This document shows, in pieces, positions 47,070 to 57,173 of a stretch of 64,000 bases of DNA. The notes under the pieces are model-generated. The model searched no databases. It saw only the letters and a list, made by a program, of their open reading frames with translations, and was not told the origin of the DNA. The stretch comes from Martinezella miluonensis (lineage in GTDB: Bacteria; Pseudomonadota; Alphaproteobacteria; Rhizobiales; Rhizobiaceae). The position numbers were made by a program, and so were the translations under genes. The stretch's first letter is position 1, and each line of letters opens with the position of its first letter. The stretch is from positions 1-64,000 of the forward strand of contig NZ_FMAH01000001.1 in assembly GCF_900094545.1 (NCBI RefSeq), written 5' to 3'.

Positions 47070-47996
47070 ATGAAGCACGCGCCGCATTTTACCTGGGACG
47101 ACCTGCAGTTCTTTCTCGCAGTGGCGCGGACGGGGCAGCTCTCGACCGCTGCCCGGCAGCTGCGCACCAGTCACGCCACCGTTTCACGCCGCATCGACCG
47201 ACTAGAATTCGCCTTGAAAGTCAAGCTCTTCGAACGCAATCCGCGCGGCTATATGCTGACGGCCATGGGCCAGCGTTTCATCGACACGGCCGAGCGCATG
47301 GAGCAGGAAACTGAGCGTCTTCGCGCGGATCTTTCGGCCGGATCGGCGGCGCAGCGCGGCGTGGTACGCATCAGCGCGCCGGAGGGTTTTTCCAATTTCT
47401 TCTTCACGGGCGTGCTGCCGGAGTTCACCGCCAAGCATCCGAACATTTCGCTGGAGCTGATTACGATCCAGCAGATCATGTCGCTCTCGCGCAAGGAGGC
47501 GGATATCGTCGTCGTGCTCGACCCGCCGAAGGCCGGCCCCTACTTCACCGAGAAGCTCACCGACTATCATCTGCAGGTCTACGGATCGCTGGACTATCTC
47601 GCCCGCCATCCGCCGATCGAAAGCCGCGACGGCCTGCCTGACTTCGCCTTCATCGGCTACATTGAGGATATGATCTTTGCGCCGGGCCTCGATTATCTCG
47701 GCGACGTCCACCCCCGCATCAAACCGCAATTTCAGAGCTCGAGCATCTTTGCACAGCTGACGGCGGCAAAGAGCGGCCTGGGGCTGTGCGTGCTGCCATT
47801 TTTCATTGCCGGCAAGCATCCGGATCTGCAGGTCGTGCTGCCGCAGGAGGTGGATCTCAGGCGCCATTACTGGATCACATGCCATCGCGACCTGCGCCAG
47901 TCGCCGCGTGTACGCACGGTCATCGATTTCCTGATGGAGGCCGTACGCCTGAATGCGCCGGCCTTTCTCGGACCCTGGAGAGCGACCGACGGCTGA
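47070..47996 (+). CDS. LysR-family transcriptional regulator
   Basis: 308 aa. N-terminal winged HTH (WDDLQFFLAVARTGQLSTAARQLRTSHATVSRRIDRLEFALKVKLFERNPRGYMLTAMG), then a periplasmic-binding-like effector domain. GGGAG precedes the start. Divergent from the ABC importer operon, which it probably controls. Its stop is 6 nt from the convergent galE stop. Confidence 0.93.
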   Translation: MKHAPHFTWDDLQFFLAVARTGQLSTAARQLRTSHATVSRRIDRLEFALKVKLFERNPRGYMLTAMGQRFIDTAERMEQETERLRADLSAGSAAQRGVVRISAPEGFSNFFFTGVLPEFTAKHPNISLELITIQQIMSLSRKEADIVVVLDPPKAGPYFTEKLTDYHLQVYGSLDYLARHPPIESRDGLPDFAFIGYIEDMIFAPGLDYLGDVHPRIKPQFQSSSIFAQLTAAKSGLGLCVLPFFIAGKHPDLQVVLPQEVDLRRHYWITCHRDLRQSPRVRTVIDFLMEAVRLNAPAFLGPWRATDG

Positions 47997-48002
47997 CGAC
48001 TA

Positions 48003-49037
48003 TCAGAAGCTTGGGGCCGCGAAGACCTTCTGCAGCCCGCTGGCATCGAATCCGGAGCGCTGGGCAAGACGGAGTTCCCAATCCAGCGACGAGCGCACGA
48101 TCGTTTCGAGGCTGTTGTATTTCGGCGACCAGCCCAACTCGCGATGTGCCACCGTTGCGTCGGCAACGACGCTGGCGGCATCGCCAGGCCGGCGCGGCGC
48201 GATATGGATGCGGAAGGCGCGACCATGCACACGCATGACCATATTGAGCACGTCGAGCACTGAATAGCCTGCACCGTAGCCGCAATTGGCGACCAGCGAC
48301 CGGCCGCCGCTACGCAGATGCCGCAACGCCAGGAGATGCGCTTCGGCGAGATCGCTGACGTGAATATAGTCGCGAACGCCCGTTCCATCATGCGTCTGAT
48401 AATCCGTGCCGTAGATATCCACCTGACGGCGACGACCGAGCGCCGCCTCGCAGGCAACCTTGACGAGATGGGTGGCACTCTCGCTCGATTGACCGGTTCG
48501 CCCTTCCGGATCGGCGCCGGCGACATTGAAGTAGCGCAATGCCACATAGCCGAAATCATAGGCCGCAGCAGCATCGCGAAGCATCAGCTCCGACATGAGC
48601 TTGGATTGGCCATAGGGAGATTCCGGCCGGAGCAACACGCTTTCGCTGACCGGCTGATCCGCCGGCTGCGGACCATAGACGGCAGCGGTGGAGGAGAAGA
48701 CGAAATGACGGATTCCGGCTTTGATGGCGGCGCTCATCAGGATGCGGGTCTTGCCGGTATTGTTTTCGTAATAGGAGAGAGGATCTTCGATCGACGTCGG
48801 GACGACGGCCGAGCCGGCAAAATGGATGATGGCATCGATATCGTTTTCGGCGAAGATCGTCTGCAACAGCGCTTCATCGGCGATATCGCCGAGATGGAAA
48901 CGGGCGGCGGGCGGAACCGCCCAGCGAAAACCAGTGGACAGGCGATCGATGACCACCACGTCCTCGCCCGCGTCCAGCAACTTCCAGACCATATGGCTGC
49001 CGATATAGCCGGCTCCGCCCGTCACCAACACCGTCAT
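48003..49037 (-). CDS. galE: UDP-glucose 4-epimerase
   Basis: 344 aa from ATG 49037 (MTVLVTGGAGYIGSHMVWKL), GGGGA 8 nt upstream; a TTG six codons earlier is unlikely. Extended SDR: Rossmann GGAGYIGS, FSSTAAVYGP catalytic Ser, YGQSKL catalytic Tyr/Lys, RYFNVAGADPEG. It interconverts UDP-glucose and UDP-galactose for exopolysaccharide and LPS; rhizobial homologues are named exoB or galE. Confidence 0.94.
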   Translation of the reverse strand: MTVLVTGGAGYIGSHMVWKLLDAGEDVVVIDRLSTGFRWAVPPAARFHLGDIADEALLQTIFAENDIDAIIHFAGSAVVPTSIEDPLSYYENNTGKTRILMSAAIKAGIRHFVFSSTAAVYGPQPADQPVSESVLLRPESPYGQSKLMSELMLRDAAAAYDFGYVALRYFNVAGADPEGRTGQSSESATHLVKVACEAALGRRRQVDIYGTDYQTHDGTGVRDYIHVSDLAEAHLLALRHLRSGGRSLVANCGYGAGYSVLDVLNMVMRVHGRAFRIHIAPRRPGDAASVVADATVAHRELGWSPKYNSLETIVRSSLDWELRLAQRSGFDASGLQKVFAAPSF

Positions 49038-49255
49038 TCTTCGCGTCCCCGCCAAGTCTTGTCGGCGATATATGGCGCTGCGCCTCTTGCCAATTTGATT
49101 AAAAGCGGGCGGCAGCGCGGGGAAGATTGAGGGAATGGTTAGCGGGGGCTTTCGCGGTTTGATTGGATTTTATTGATCGGAGCTTCGGCACGCTGCGGAG
49201 AGTGTGCGGACCATGCAAATCGAAAGCTGCGAGCCGCAGCATATGGCGGCCGCCC

Positions 49256-50422
49256 CTACAAACTCAAAATATACCGGCTCAAACGTTCGGCCGCATCGGC
49301 GATCTTTGCCGGATCGCGCAGGAAGCAAGCGCGCATGAAAAGCTCGCCGCCCTGCCCGAAGGCGGTTCCAGGCGCCAGGCCGACACCGGTTTTGTCGACG
49401 ATGTCGAGCGCGGCCCCGCGGCTATCGGTGACGCCATCGATCTTAAGGAACGAATAGAGCGCGCCATCCGGCTTCAGCGTGTGCACGCGATTGGTCGCAA
49501 TCAGCGCGTCGCAAAGAATGTCACGGGAGCGGGTCGCCTTGGCGATGTTGGAACGGACGAAGTCATCACCTTCGTCCAGGGCGGCGACCGCGCCCCGCTG
49601 CATGAACTGCGCGACGCCGGAGGTCGAATATTGCACGAGATTCTCGATCACCTGCCCGAGTTCTGTGGGTGCGACGATCCAGCCGACACGCCAGCCGGTC
49701 ATCGACCAGTTTTTCGAGAAGGAGTTGACGAAGAGGATCTTGTCGTCGGCATCCTTGATGTCCAGGAAACTCGGCGCGCGACCGCCGGCATAATAGTATA
49801 GCGCGTAGATCTCGTCGGCCATGATCCAGAGGCCGTGCTTGCGCGCCAGCGCCAGAATATCCCGGAGATCCTGATGGGTTGCCGTCCAGCCGGTCGGATT
49901 GGAGGGAGTGTTGATGAAGAGACCCTTGGTCTTCGGCGTAATCGCCGCCTCCAGGCGCCCGAGATCGAGCGACCATTTGCCGTTTTCGAACTGCAGCGGC
50001 ACGCCGACCGAGCGCGCACCGGCGATCTCGAGAGCGGCGGCGATATTCGGCCAGGCCGACGTCAGGTAAACCATTTCGTCGCCCGGCGAGGTGATCGCCT
50101 GCACGGAAAGCTGGATCGCCTGCATGCCGGAGCCGACGACATAGAAATTCTCCATCGGCAGCGAGGTGCCGAAGTGCCGGCCATAATAATCGGCAAGCGC
50201 CTGGCGCAGCTCCGGAATGCCGCGCTGCCAGGTATAGAAGGTCTCGCCGGCGTTGAGCGAGGCCATGGCGGCACGGTTGATGAAATCAGGCGTCGGCAGA
50301 TCGCCCTCGCCGACCCAGAGCGGCAGCAGGCCATCGCGGCCGCGGGCATAATTGACCACTTCAACGATCCCGCTTTCGGGTGCTGCGAGCGCGCGCGGGC
50401 TGAGGCTGTTCAGTATCGACAT
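49256..50422 (-). CDS. PLP-dependent class I/II aminotransferase
   Basis: 388 aa from ATG 50422 (MSILNSLSPRALAAPESGI), GGAG 7 nt upstream. Fold-type I features: LFINTPSNPTGW, ADEIYALYYY, catalytic Lys in NSFSKNWSMTGWRVGW, and a C-terminal Arg region. Transfers an amino group from an amino acid to a 2-oxo acid; the aspartate-aminotransferase-like subgroup is likely but the substrate is unproven. The 218 bp before galE hold nothing recognisable. Confidence 0.9.
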   Translation of the reverse strand: MSILNSLSPRALAAPESGIVEVVNYARGRDGLLPLWVGEGDLPTPDFINRAAMASLNAGETFYTWQRGIPELRQALADYYGRHFGTSLPMENFYVVGSGMQAIQLSVQAITSPGDEMVYLTSAWPNIAAALEIAGARSVGVPLQFENGKWSLDLGRLEAAITPKTKGLFINTPSNPTGWTATHQDLRDILALARKHGLWIMADEIYALYYYAGGRAPSFLDIKDADDKILFVNSFSKNWSMTGWRVGWIVAPTELGQVIENLVQYSTSGVAQFMQRGAVAALDEGDDFVRSNIAKATRSRDILCDALIATNRVHTLKPDGALYSFLKIDGVTDSRGAALDIVDKTGVGLAPGTAFGQGGELFMRACFLRDPAKIADAAERLSRYILSL

Positions 50423-50512
50423 GCATGATCTCCGGTTTCTGCCTTCATAAAGCAGAGCGCCGGACAAATCCCATGACTTTGCCTTAGCAACCGATCGATT
50501 TTCGTGATGAAT

Positions 50513-50543
50513 AAAGCCTCGACCCCTGCGGGATCGAGGCTTT
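50513..50543 (-). terminator. Terminator after mscL
   Basis: AAAGCCTCGA / TCGAGGCTTT, 10-bp perfect stem (50513-50522, 50534-50543) with an 11-nt loop. On the minus strand it ends in TTTATTC. It starts 22 nt past the mscL stop. Confidence 0.8.
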
Positions 50544-50565
50544 CAGAGAGATTGAACGCGGTGTG

Positions 50566-50991
50566 TCAGCGCTTCGCGAGAAGATCGCGGATTTCCGTCA
50601 GCAGCTGGACGTCGGCCGGCGGCGGCGCTGCTTCGGCAACCTTCTCTTCCTTGCGCTCGACCTGGGCGCGCAGCGTGTTCACGCCCTTGACCATGAGGAA
50701 GATGATCCAGGCGAGGATCAGGAAGTTGATGAGGACAGTGATGAAGTTGCCGTAGGCGAGAACGGCACCCTGAGCGCGGGCGGCGGCAAGCGTCGGCGCA
50801 TTGACGCCCGAGGAAAGGCCGATGAAGTAGTTCGAAAAATCGAAGCCGCCGAAAATCCTACCGACGATCGGCATGATGATATCGTCAACCAGCGATTTCA
50901 CGATGCCGCCGAAAGCGCCGCCGATGATCACGCCGACCGCGAGATCCATGACATTGCCGCGGGCGATAAATGCCTTGAATTCATTAAGCAT
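50566..50991 (-). CDS. mscL: Large-conductance mechanosensitive channel MscL
   Basis: 141 aa. [44 protein letters not shown] gives the N-terminal helix and pore helix. The second helix is [26 protein letters not shown], then a charged cytoplasmic bundle ending in [12 protein letters not shown]. Releases osmolytes on hypo-osmotic shock. Followed by its own terminator. Confidence 0.98.
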   Translation of the reverse strand: MLNEFKAFIARGNVMDLAVGVIIGGAFGGIVKSLVDDIIMPIVGRIFGGFDFSNYFIGLSSGVNAPTLAAARAQGAVLAYGNFITVLINFLILAWIIFLMVKGVNTLRAQVERKEEKVAEAAPPPADVQLLTEIRDLLAKR

Positions 50992-51244
50992 TGAGCAGTC
51001 CCCTTCGCGTTGCCGTTGAATTCACTGGCGATGATTAGCACCATCTTTTTCCTTATTTTTCAACAGCGAATTGGCATAGGGCTCTGCTAGAGCGCGCATA
51101 TCCCAAGATAAATCCATAGGTTAGACAATTTAACCATGCACTTCCGGGTTTACCTGTTCGTCAGTTGCGCGCAATCCGGCGGAAGCTGACGAGCCCACCC
51201 TTGGAGAGCTTCTGGGCGGCTCATCGGGCATAAGCGACCAAGAT
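50992..51244. other. Intergenic region, mscL to tetR
   Basis: 253 bases, upstream of mscL and downstream of tetR. The left part (51040-51130) is AT-rich and probably contains the mscL promoter. No gene or clear repeat seen. Confidence 0.4.
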
Positions 51245-51805
51245 TTAAGCGTTAGACTTTCGCATGACCCTTGCGACAAGCTCGCGAGCATAGCCCGCGT
51301 CGAAAGCCTGATCAAAGAGGATGCGGTATATGATCGGCGAGATGAGGTGATCCATCAGCTCTCCCAGGCTCGGGAAGGGCTCGCCATTTTCCCTGGCGCG
51401 CGCGATCAAGACGCAAAGCTGTTGCTGCGTGTAGCCGCTGCATTTTTCCGCATTTGCGCCGTCGATGGTTGCTAGAACATCACGAAGCATCTGCCGTCCG
51501 ACGCCGGAGGCCATTTCGTCGGCATATTGCTCGACCCAGGCCTCCAGGTCCTCGCGGGCACTGCCGATCCTGGCCGGCTCGCCTTCCGGCTGCAGGCGCG
51601 AGGCGGCGACGTCGGCCAGAAGCTCTTGAAGATCGCCCCAGCGGCGATAAATGGTTGATGGTGTGACATTGGCGCGCTGGGCAATGAGCGGGATCGTCAC
51701 ATCGGCGCGATCCATCTTTGATAGCATTTCGCGGACGGATTGATGCACGGCCGCCTGTACTCTGGCACTGCGCCCGCCGGGGCGGGGATTTTCTCTGTGG
51801 CCCAT
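51245..51805 (-). CDS. TetR-family transcriptional repressor
   Basis: 186 aa. N-terminal HTH (VREMLSKMDRADVTIPLIAQRANVTPSTIYRRWGDLQELLADVAASRL), then a helical ligand-binding domain of the TetR_C type. Divergently transcribed from an MFS exporter gene across a region containing duplicated operator-like motifs, so it probably represses that gene and itself. Confidence 0.92.
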   Translation of the reverse strand: MGHRENPRPGGRSARVQAAVHQSVREMLSKMDRADVTIPLIAQRANVTPSTIYRRWGDLQELLADVAASRLQPEGEPARIGSAREDLEAWVEQYADEMASGVGRQMLRDVLATIDGANAEKCSGYTQQQLCVLIARARENGEPFPSLGELMDHLISPIIYRILFDQAFDAGYARELVARVMRKSNA

Positions 51806-51857
51806 AAGTCTGCCAATCTTTCCCTTTTGCCGTCAGCGAACAGGTGCGCGCCATTCA

Positions 51858-51924
51858 CTAACGCAAATTATTTGCTTTTGTGCGCCGGGCATCCTATATC
51901 CGCCTAACGCAATCTTTTAGCTTT
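51858..51924. promoter_or_regulatory. Duplicated TetR operator candidates
   Basis: Two 21-bp direct copies starting CTAACGCAA and ending GCTTT (51858-51878 and 51904-51924) match at 17 of 21 positions, 46 bp apart. The first includes the perfect palindrome GCAAAT-T-ATTTGC. They lie midway between the divergent tetR and MFS starts. Confidence 0.65.
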
Positions 51925-51941
51925 AAGCCAGGATATAGTCG

Positions 51942-53153
51942 ATGCCCACGATCGAATCCACTTCCAGCTTGCCAATTTCTCCGGCCAGACGCTTTGCGCC
52001 ACTGTTCTACGCCGCAACCAGCGCCCTGTTCTTCGCCGCCTCTTCCGCGCCGACGCCGCTCTACCGTCTCTATCAGCAGGCCTTCGCCTTCTCGCCGGTG
52101 CTGATCACGGTGATCTTCGCCGTCTATGCCTTTGCGCTCCTCGCCGCCTTGCTCATCGTCGGTTCCATCTCTGACCATCTCGGCCGCCGCCCGGTGATCT
52201 TCGCTTCGATCCTCCTCAATATGGTGGCGATGGCGCTGTTTTTAATGGCCGAGGGGCCGAATTGGCTGATTGCCGCACGCATCGTCCAGGGCCTGGCAAC
52301 GGGCGCCGCGGCAAGCTCCATCGGAGCTGCGCTCATCGACCTCGACCCGATCAAGGGTTCGATCACCAACAGCCTTGCACCGCTTGCGGGCATGGCGATC
52401 GGCGCGCTCGGCACGAGCCTGCTGGTCCAGTTTGCGCCGGCGCCGACCCTGCTTGTCTATTTCGTCACGCTCGCCTTGCTCGTCCTGCAGGCTGTCCTGC
52501 TCTGGCTGGTGCCGGAAACGACTGAGCGTCGTGCCGGGTTGCTTGCGTCGTTGAAGCCGGAAGTGGCCGTGCCGCCGCAGGTGCGTCGGACATTGCTGGC
52601 GGTAACGCCGATCAACGTCGCCGTCTGGGCGCTTGGCGGCTTCTATCTGTCGCTGGTTCCCTCACTCGTGAGCGTTACCACAGGCAGCACGGCGCCGCTC
52701 GTCGGTGGCTCCGTGGTCGCGGCCCTGACAATCAGCGGAGCAAGCGCGGTGTTTCTGTTGCGTAAGAGATCCGCGCAGACCGCAATGACATTGGGCATAT
52801 CGAGCATGACACTCGGGGTGCTGACGGTCGTTGCCGGCGTGCATGCGGCTGAGGTGTCGATCCTTGCGGTGGGAACGGTGATCGCCGGCGCGGGCTTCGG
52901 GGCGACTTTCCTCGGCACGGTACGCAGCATCATGCCGCTGGCAAAACCGGACGAGCGCGCCGGGCTGCTTTCGGCCTTCTACATTCAGAGCTATCTCGCC
53001 TTCAGCCTGCCGGCCATCTTGGCAGGCTTCCTGGCCAGAGCGCTCGGATTTGCCGAGGCCGCCGATATCTATGCTGCAGCCATCATTCTGCTCGTCGGCT
53101 GGGGCGTACTTGCACTGCGCGCCGGCCGGGAAAAGCCCTTAAGCATTGCGTAA
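51942..53153 (+). CDS. Major facilitator superfamily transporter
   Basis: 403 aa with 12 predicted helices. The MFS loop 2-3 motif is visible (GSISDHLGRRPVIFASILLNM). LVQFAP/LLVYFVTLALLVLQAVLLWLVPETTERR fills the middle. Likely a drug or metabolite exporter under the divergent TetR repressor. Substrate not predictable. Confidence 0.92.
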   Translation: MPTIESTSSLPISPARRFAPLFYAATSALFFAASSAPTPLYRLYQQAFAFSPVLITVIFAVYAFALLAALLIVGSISDHLGRRPVIFASILLNMVAMALFLMAEGPNWLIAARIVQGLATGAAASSIGAALIDLDPIKGSITNSLAPLAGMAIGALGTSLLVQFAPAPTLLVYFVTLALLVLQAVLLWLVPETTERRAGLLASLKPEVAVPPQVRRTLLAVTPINVAVWALGGFYLSLVPSLVSVTTGSTAPLVGGSVVAALTISGASAVFLLRKRSAQTAMTLGISSMTLGVLTVVAGVHAAEVSILAVGTVIAGAGFGATFLGTVRSIMPLAKPDERAGLLSAFYIQSYLAFSLPAILAGFLARALGFAEAADIYAAAIILLVGWGVLALRAGREKPLSIA

Positions 53154-53161
53154 GAATATGC

Positions 53162-53605
53162 TTACGGTTTGAGACCACGCTCGGCAAGGCCGCTGCCGTC
53201 CATCGCAAACGGCACCGACGTGTGCTCATGAACGATCGTCCAGACTCCGGCCTCCTTTCTGAGGCCGAGCGTTTGGCGAAACCATAGATCGACCTCGAAG
53301 CCATCTGATTTCTTACCGGTCATCTGCACGAGGCCGGTCCAGAAGGCGACATCACCACCGACAGTCAGCCTGACATCGACGGCATCGCCGCCGATCGGCC
53401 CTTCCCACGTCGAAAACCAGCCTTCCAGACCCTTTTCGCCTTTGCCCTTGTGCACCAAAGGTGCCGCCAGAGTGAAACTGACGACATCGTCGCTCAGGTG
53501 CCGAACCACACCCGCTGCATCCTTGTTGCCAAGAGCAGAAGCCCAGCTTGCAAGCGTTGTGTTGATGGCCTCTGCCTCGTCGCGATTGCCGATGATCTCG
53601 ATCAT
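53162..53605 (-). CDS. NTF2-like/SnoaL-fold protein (ketosteroid-isomerase-like)
   Basis: 147 aa. Pattern of a cone-shaped alpha+beta barrel: AINTTLASWASALGNKDAAGVVRHLSDDVVSFTLAAPLVHKGKG and RKEAGVWTIVHEHTSVPF. Such proteins are small hydrolases, isomerases or ligand-binding proteins; function here unknown. Ends 8 nt from the MFS stop (convergent). Confidence 0.82.
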   Translation of the reverse strand: MIEIIGNRDEAEAINTTLASWASALGNKDAAGVVRHLSDDVVSFTLAAPLVHKGKGEKGLEGWFSTWEGPIGGDAVDVRLTVGGDVAFWTGLVQMTGKKSDGFEVDLWFRQTLGLRKEAGVWTIVHEHTSVPFAMDGSGLAERGLKP

Positions 53606-53645
53606 GTCATCCTCCTCGGTTTGATGAGCTCAAGCAGAGGACGAA

Positions 53646-53676
53646 CGAAAAGGGCCGCTCCCGACAGGAGCGGCCC
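53646..53676 (-). terminator. Terminator of the fad operon
   Basis: GGGCCGCTCC / GGAGCGGCCC, 10-bp stem (53652-53661, 53667-53676) with a 5-nt loop. Minus-strand exit is TTTTCGTTCG. It lies 30 nt beyond the last fad stop codon. Confidence 0.82.
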
Positions 53677-53706
53677 ATTATTTGTCGTGATGGATGACTG
53701 CTTGTC

Positions 53707-55917
53707 TCAAGCGGCCTTTTCGACACGGTAGGGATCGAAGCGTCCGTAGAAAGTCTCGCCTTTCGCGGCCATGTCCCTCAGCAGCGCCGTCGGCTTGAAA
53801 TGCGGGCCATAGGATGCCGCAAGCTTTTCACAGAGATCGACAAAAGCCTTCACGCCCATGCCGTCGATGTAGGACAGCGCGCCGCCGGTGTAGGGGGCGA
53901 AACCGAAGCCGAGGATGGAGCCGACATCAGCCTCGCGCGGGTCAGTGACGATGCCCTCTTCCATGGTGCGGGCCGCCTCGAGCGCGATGGTGACGAGGAA
54001 GCGCTGCTTCAGCACGCCGACATCGACCTCATCGGCCTTCTTCTGCGGATAGAGATCCTTGAGGCCCGGCCAGAGTGACTTCTTGGCCGGCTTCGGCGGA
54101 TAGTCGTAGAAGCCCTTGGAATTCTTCCGGCCCAAGCGACCCTCGCCTTCGACGAGACCGGTGACCAGCTGCATGTGACGCGGGTCGACCGCCTTCTCGC
54201 CGAGATCGGCAACAGTCGCCTTCAGGATCTTGTAGGAGAGATCGATGGCGACTTCGTCGTTGAGCGCCAGCGGTCCCACAGGCATACCGGCCATCTTGGC
54301 GGCATTCTCGATCATGACAGCGGGCACGCCTTCGATCAGCATGTCATAGGCTTCGTGGATATAGCGGAAAACGCAGCGATTGACGAAGAAGCCGCGCGTG
54401 TCGTTGACGACGATTGGAGTCTTCTTGATCGCGGCTACGTAGTCCAGCGCGACGGCGATGGCACGGTCACCCGTTTCCTTGCCGAGGATGACTTCGGTCA
54501 GCATCATCTTCTCGACCGGCGAGAAGAAGTGGACGCCGATGAAATCGACGGGGCGCTGCGAATTCTTCGCAAGGCCTGATATCGGCAGCGTCGATGTGTT
54601 GGAGGCAAAAATAGCGCCTGCCGGCAGCACGGCTTCGACGGCCTCGATGACGGCTTTCTTGACCTCGCGATCTTCGAACACGGCTTCGATGACGAGATCG
54701 GCATCCTTGAGATCGGCATAATCGGCCGAAGGCGTGATGCGGGAGAGCAGAGCGGCACCTTCTTCCTGCGTCAACCTTCCCTTACCGATCGAATCCTTTA
54801 CCAGCCCCTCGCCGACGCCCTTGCCCTTGGCCGCGGCTTCGATGTCGCGATCGATGAGCGTGACGGGGATGCCCGCAGCTGCCGTGACATAGGCGATGGA
54901 CGCGCCCATGAAGCCGGCGCCGACGATGCCGACCTTCTTCAGCTCCGTCTTCGGCTGGCCTGCCGGGCGGCGGGCGCCCTTGCCGAGTTCCTGCATGGAG
55001 ATGAACAGCGAGCGGATCATCGAATAGGCTTCGGTGGTCTGCAGAACATGCGTGAAATAACGCTGCTCGATCTTCAGGCCGGTATCGAAGGGAACCTGCA
55101 GGCCTTCATAGACGCATTTGAGGATGGCAAGCGCCGCCGGATAATTGCCCGACGTCTCGCGGCGCAGGATGGCCGGTGCGGCCGGCCAGAGCTGGGCTGC
55201 GGCAGGCGTCCAGATGCCGCCGCCCGGTGCCTTGAAACCCTTTTCGTCCCAGGGAGCCACAGGCTTCAGGCCGTCCTTGATCATCTGCTTGGCGGCCGGG
55301 ACCAGCTGGTCCGGCTCGACCACCTGATGCACGAGGTTCATCGCCTTGGCGCGTGCCGCCGTCAGCGACTGCCCCGTCGTCATCATCTGGAGGGCGGACT
55401 GAGCATCCGTCAGGCGCGAGACGCGCTGCGTGCCGCCGGCACCCGGGAAAAGGCCGACCTTGACCTCCGGCAGCGCGATCTTGATGCTCTTGGCGCTCGA
55501 TGCGACACGGCCATGGCAGGCGAGCGACAGCTCGAAAGCGCCACCCATGCAGGTGCCGTTGATCGCAGAGACCCACGGCTTGCCGCAGGTTTCGAGCTTG
55601 CGGAAGAGGCCCGTCATACGCCCAACGAGATTGAAGAGCTTCTGCGCGGCAGCAGCCGGGTCTTTCGCCTTCTCATCCTGATAGAGCGAGAACATCGACT
55701 TGATCATCGACAGATCAGCGCCGCCGGAGAAGGAGGACTTGCCCGAGGTGAAGACCACGCCCTTGACGGCCGCATCGGCGACGGTCGCGTCGATGATGGC
55801 GCTCAGCTCATCCATCACCTCGGCGGTGAAGACGTTCATGGACTTGCCGGGCATGTCCCAGGTGACGAGTGCGATGCCGTCTGCGTCGGTCTCAACGGTG
55901 AAATTTGTGTAAGCCAT
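53707..55917 (-). CDS. fadJ: Bifunctional enoyl-CoA hydratase/3-hydroxyacyl-CoA dehydrogenase (FadB/FadJ type)
   Basis: 736 aa. N-terminal crotonase half ([58 protein letters not shown]). The NAD domain starts about residue 325 ([29 protein letters not shown]), with [31 protein letters not shown] and a tandem C-terminal domain. Hydration and oxidation steps of fatty-acid beta-oxidation. Last gene of fadE-fadA-fadJ. Confidence 0.95.
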   Translation of the reverse strand: MAYTNFTVETDADGIALVTWDMPGKSMNVFTAEVMDELSAIIDATVADAAVKGVVFTSGKSSFSGGADLSMIKSMFSLYQDEKAKDPAAAAQKLFNLVGRMTGLFRKLETCGKPWVSAINGTCMGGAFELSLACHGRVASSAKSIKIALPEVKVGLFPGAGGTQRVSRLTDAQSALQMMTTGQSLTAARAKAMNLVHQVVEPDQLVPAAKQMIKDGLKPVAPWDEKGFKAPGGGIWTPAAAQLWPAAPAILRRETSGNYPAALAILKCVYEGLQVPFDTGLKIEQRYFTHVLQTTEAYSMIRSLFISMQELGKGARRPAGQPKTELKKVGIVGAGFMGASIAYVTAAAGIPVTLIDRDIEAAAKGKGVGEGLVKDSIGKGRLTQEEGAALLSRITPSADYADLKDADLVIEAVFEDREVKKAVIEAVEAVLPAGAIFASNTSTLPISGLAKNSQRPVDFIGVHFFSPVEKMMLTEVILGKETGDRAIAVALDYVAAIKKTPIVVNDTRGFFVNRCVFRYIHEAYDMLIEGVPAVMIENAAKMAGMPVGPLALNDEVAIDLSYKILKATVADLGEKAVDPRHMQLVTGLVEGEGRLGRKNSKGFYDYPPKPAKKSLWPGLKDLYPQKKADEVDVGVLKQRFLVTIALEAARTMEEGIVTDPREADVGSILGFGFAPYTGGALSYIDGMGVKAFVDLCEKLAASYGPHFKPTALLRDMAAKGETFYGRFDPYRVEKAA

Positions 55918-55929
55918 TGTTTTCCCTCC

Positions 55930-57138
55930 TCAGACGCGTTCGATGATCGTGGCCGTGCCCATGCCGGCACCGATGCAGAGCGTCACCAGCGCGGTATTGA
56001 GGTCGCGGCGCTCCAGCTCGTCCAGCACTGTACCGAGGATCATCGCGCCGGTTGCGCCGAGCGGATGGCCCATGGCGATAGCGCCACCATTGACGTTGAT
56101 CTTGTCATGCTCGATGTCGAAGGCCTGCATGTAGCGCAGCACGACGGCGGCGAAGGCTTCGTTGAGCTCGAATAGATCGATGTCTGCAAGCGTCAGGCCG
56201 CTGCGCTTCAAGAGCTTTTCGGTGACGTCCACCGGGCCGGTCAGCATCAGCGCCGGGTCGGAGCCGATATTGGCAAAGGCCCTGATGCGGCCGCGCGGCT
56301 TCAGACCCATGCTCTCGCCGCCAGCCTTGGAACCGAGCAGCACGGCGGCAGCGCCGTCGACGATGCCGGAGGAATTGCCGGCATGATGCACGTAGTTGAT
56401 GCGTTCCACTTCCGGGTGCGCCTGAATGCCGACGGCTTCGAAGCCGCCCATCTCGCCGGGCAGCTGAAACGAGGGATTGAGCGAAGCCAACGCCTGCATG
56501 TCAGTGCCGGGGCGCATGTGCTCGTCGCGATCGAGAATGGTCAGGCCGTTGATATCCTTCACCGGAATGACGGAATTCTTGAAATAGCCCTTCTCCCAGG
56601 CATGAGCTGCGCGCTTCTGGCTTTCAACGGCATAGGCATCGACATCATCGCGCGAGAAGCCGTATTTGGTGGCAATGAGATCGGCCGAGACGCCCTGCGG
56701 CATGAAATAGGCCGGGAAATTGACGGAGGGGTCCATGAACCAGGCACCGCCGGACATGCCGAGACCGACGCGCGACATGCTTTCGACGCCGCCGGCGATG
56801 ACGATGTCATCAGCACCCTGCGCGATCTTGGCCGCACCGAAATTCACGGCATCGAGACCGGAGGCGCAGAAGCGCGAGATCTGCATGCCGGGCGCCTTGG
56901 TGGAATAACCGGCTTCGAAAGCGGCACCCCTCGGGATGACGGCGCCGGCTTCCATGACCGGATCGACGCAGCCCATGATGATGTCGTCAACGGTTTCGGT
57001 GTCGAGGCCGTTGCGGTCGCGGAGTGCTTCCAGCGCCTTGGCCGCAAGTCGCACGGACGGCACCTCGTGCAGCGATCCATCCTTCTTGCCGCGCCCGCGC
57101 GGCGTGCGCACATGGTCGTAAATGAAAACCTCGGTCAT
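55930..57138 (-). CDS. fadA: Acetyl-CoA C-acyltransferase (thiolase)
   Basis: 402 aa. Nucleophile Cys in [35 protein letters not shown]-terminal [20 protein letters not shown] and [16 protein letters not shown]. Thiolytic step of beta-oxidation; starts 35 nt after fadE and ends 12 nt before fadJ. Confidence 0.95.
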   Translation of the reverse strand: MTEVFIYDHVRTPRGRGKKDGSLHEVPSVRLAAKALEALRDRNGLDTETVDDIIMGCVDPVMEAGAVIPRGAAFEAGYSTKAPGMQISRFCASGLDAVNFGAAKIAQGADDIVIAGGVESMSRVGLGMSGGAWFMDPSVNFPAYFMPQGVSADLIATKYGFSRDDVDAYAVESQKRAAHAWEKGYFKNSVIPVKDINGLTILDRDEHMRPGTDMQALASLNPSFQLPGEMGGFEAVGIQAHPEVERINYVHHAGNSSGIVDGAAAVLLGSKAGGESMGLKPRGRIRAFANIGSDPALMLTGPVDVTEKLLKRSGLTLADIDLFELNEAFAAVVLRYMQAFDIEHDKINVNGGAIAMGHPLGATGAMILGTVLDELERRDLNTALVTLCIGAGMGTATIIERV

Positions 57139-57173
57139 GTCTCATCTCCCTGCAGCGGCAAGCGCCGCCCTGC

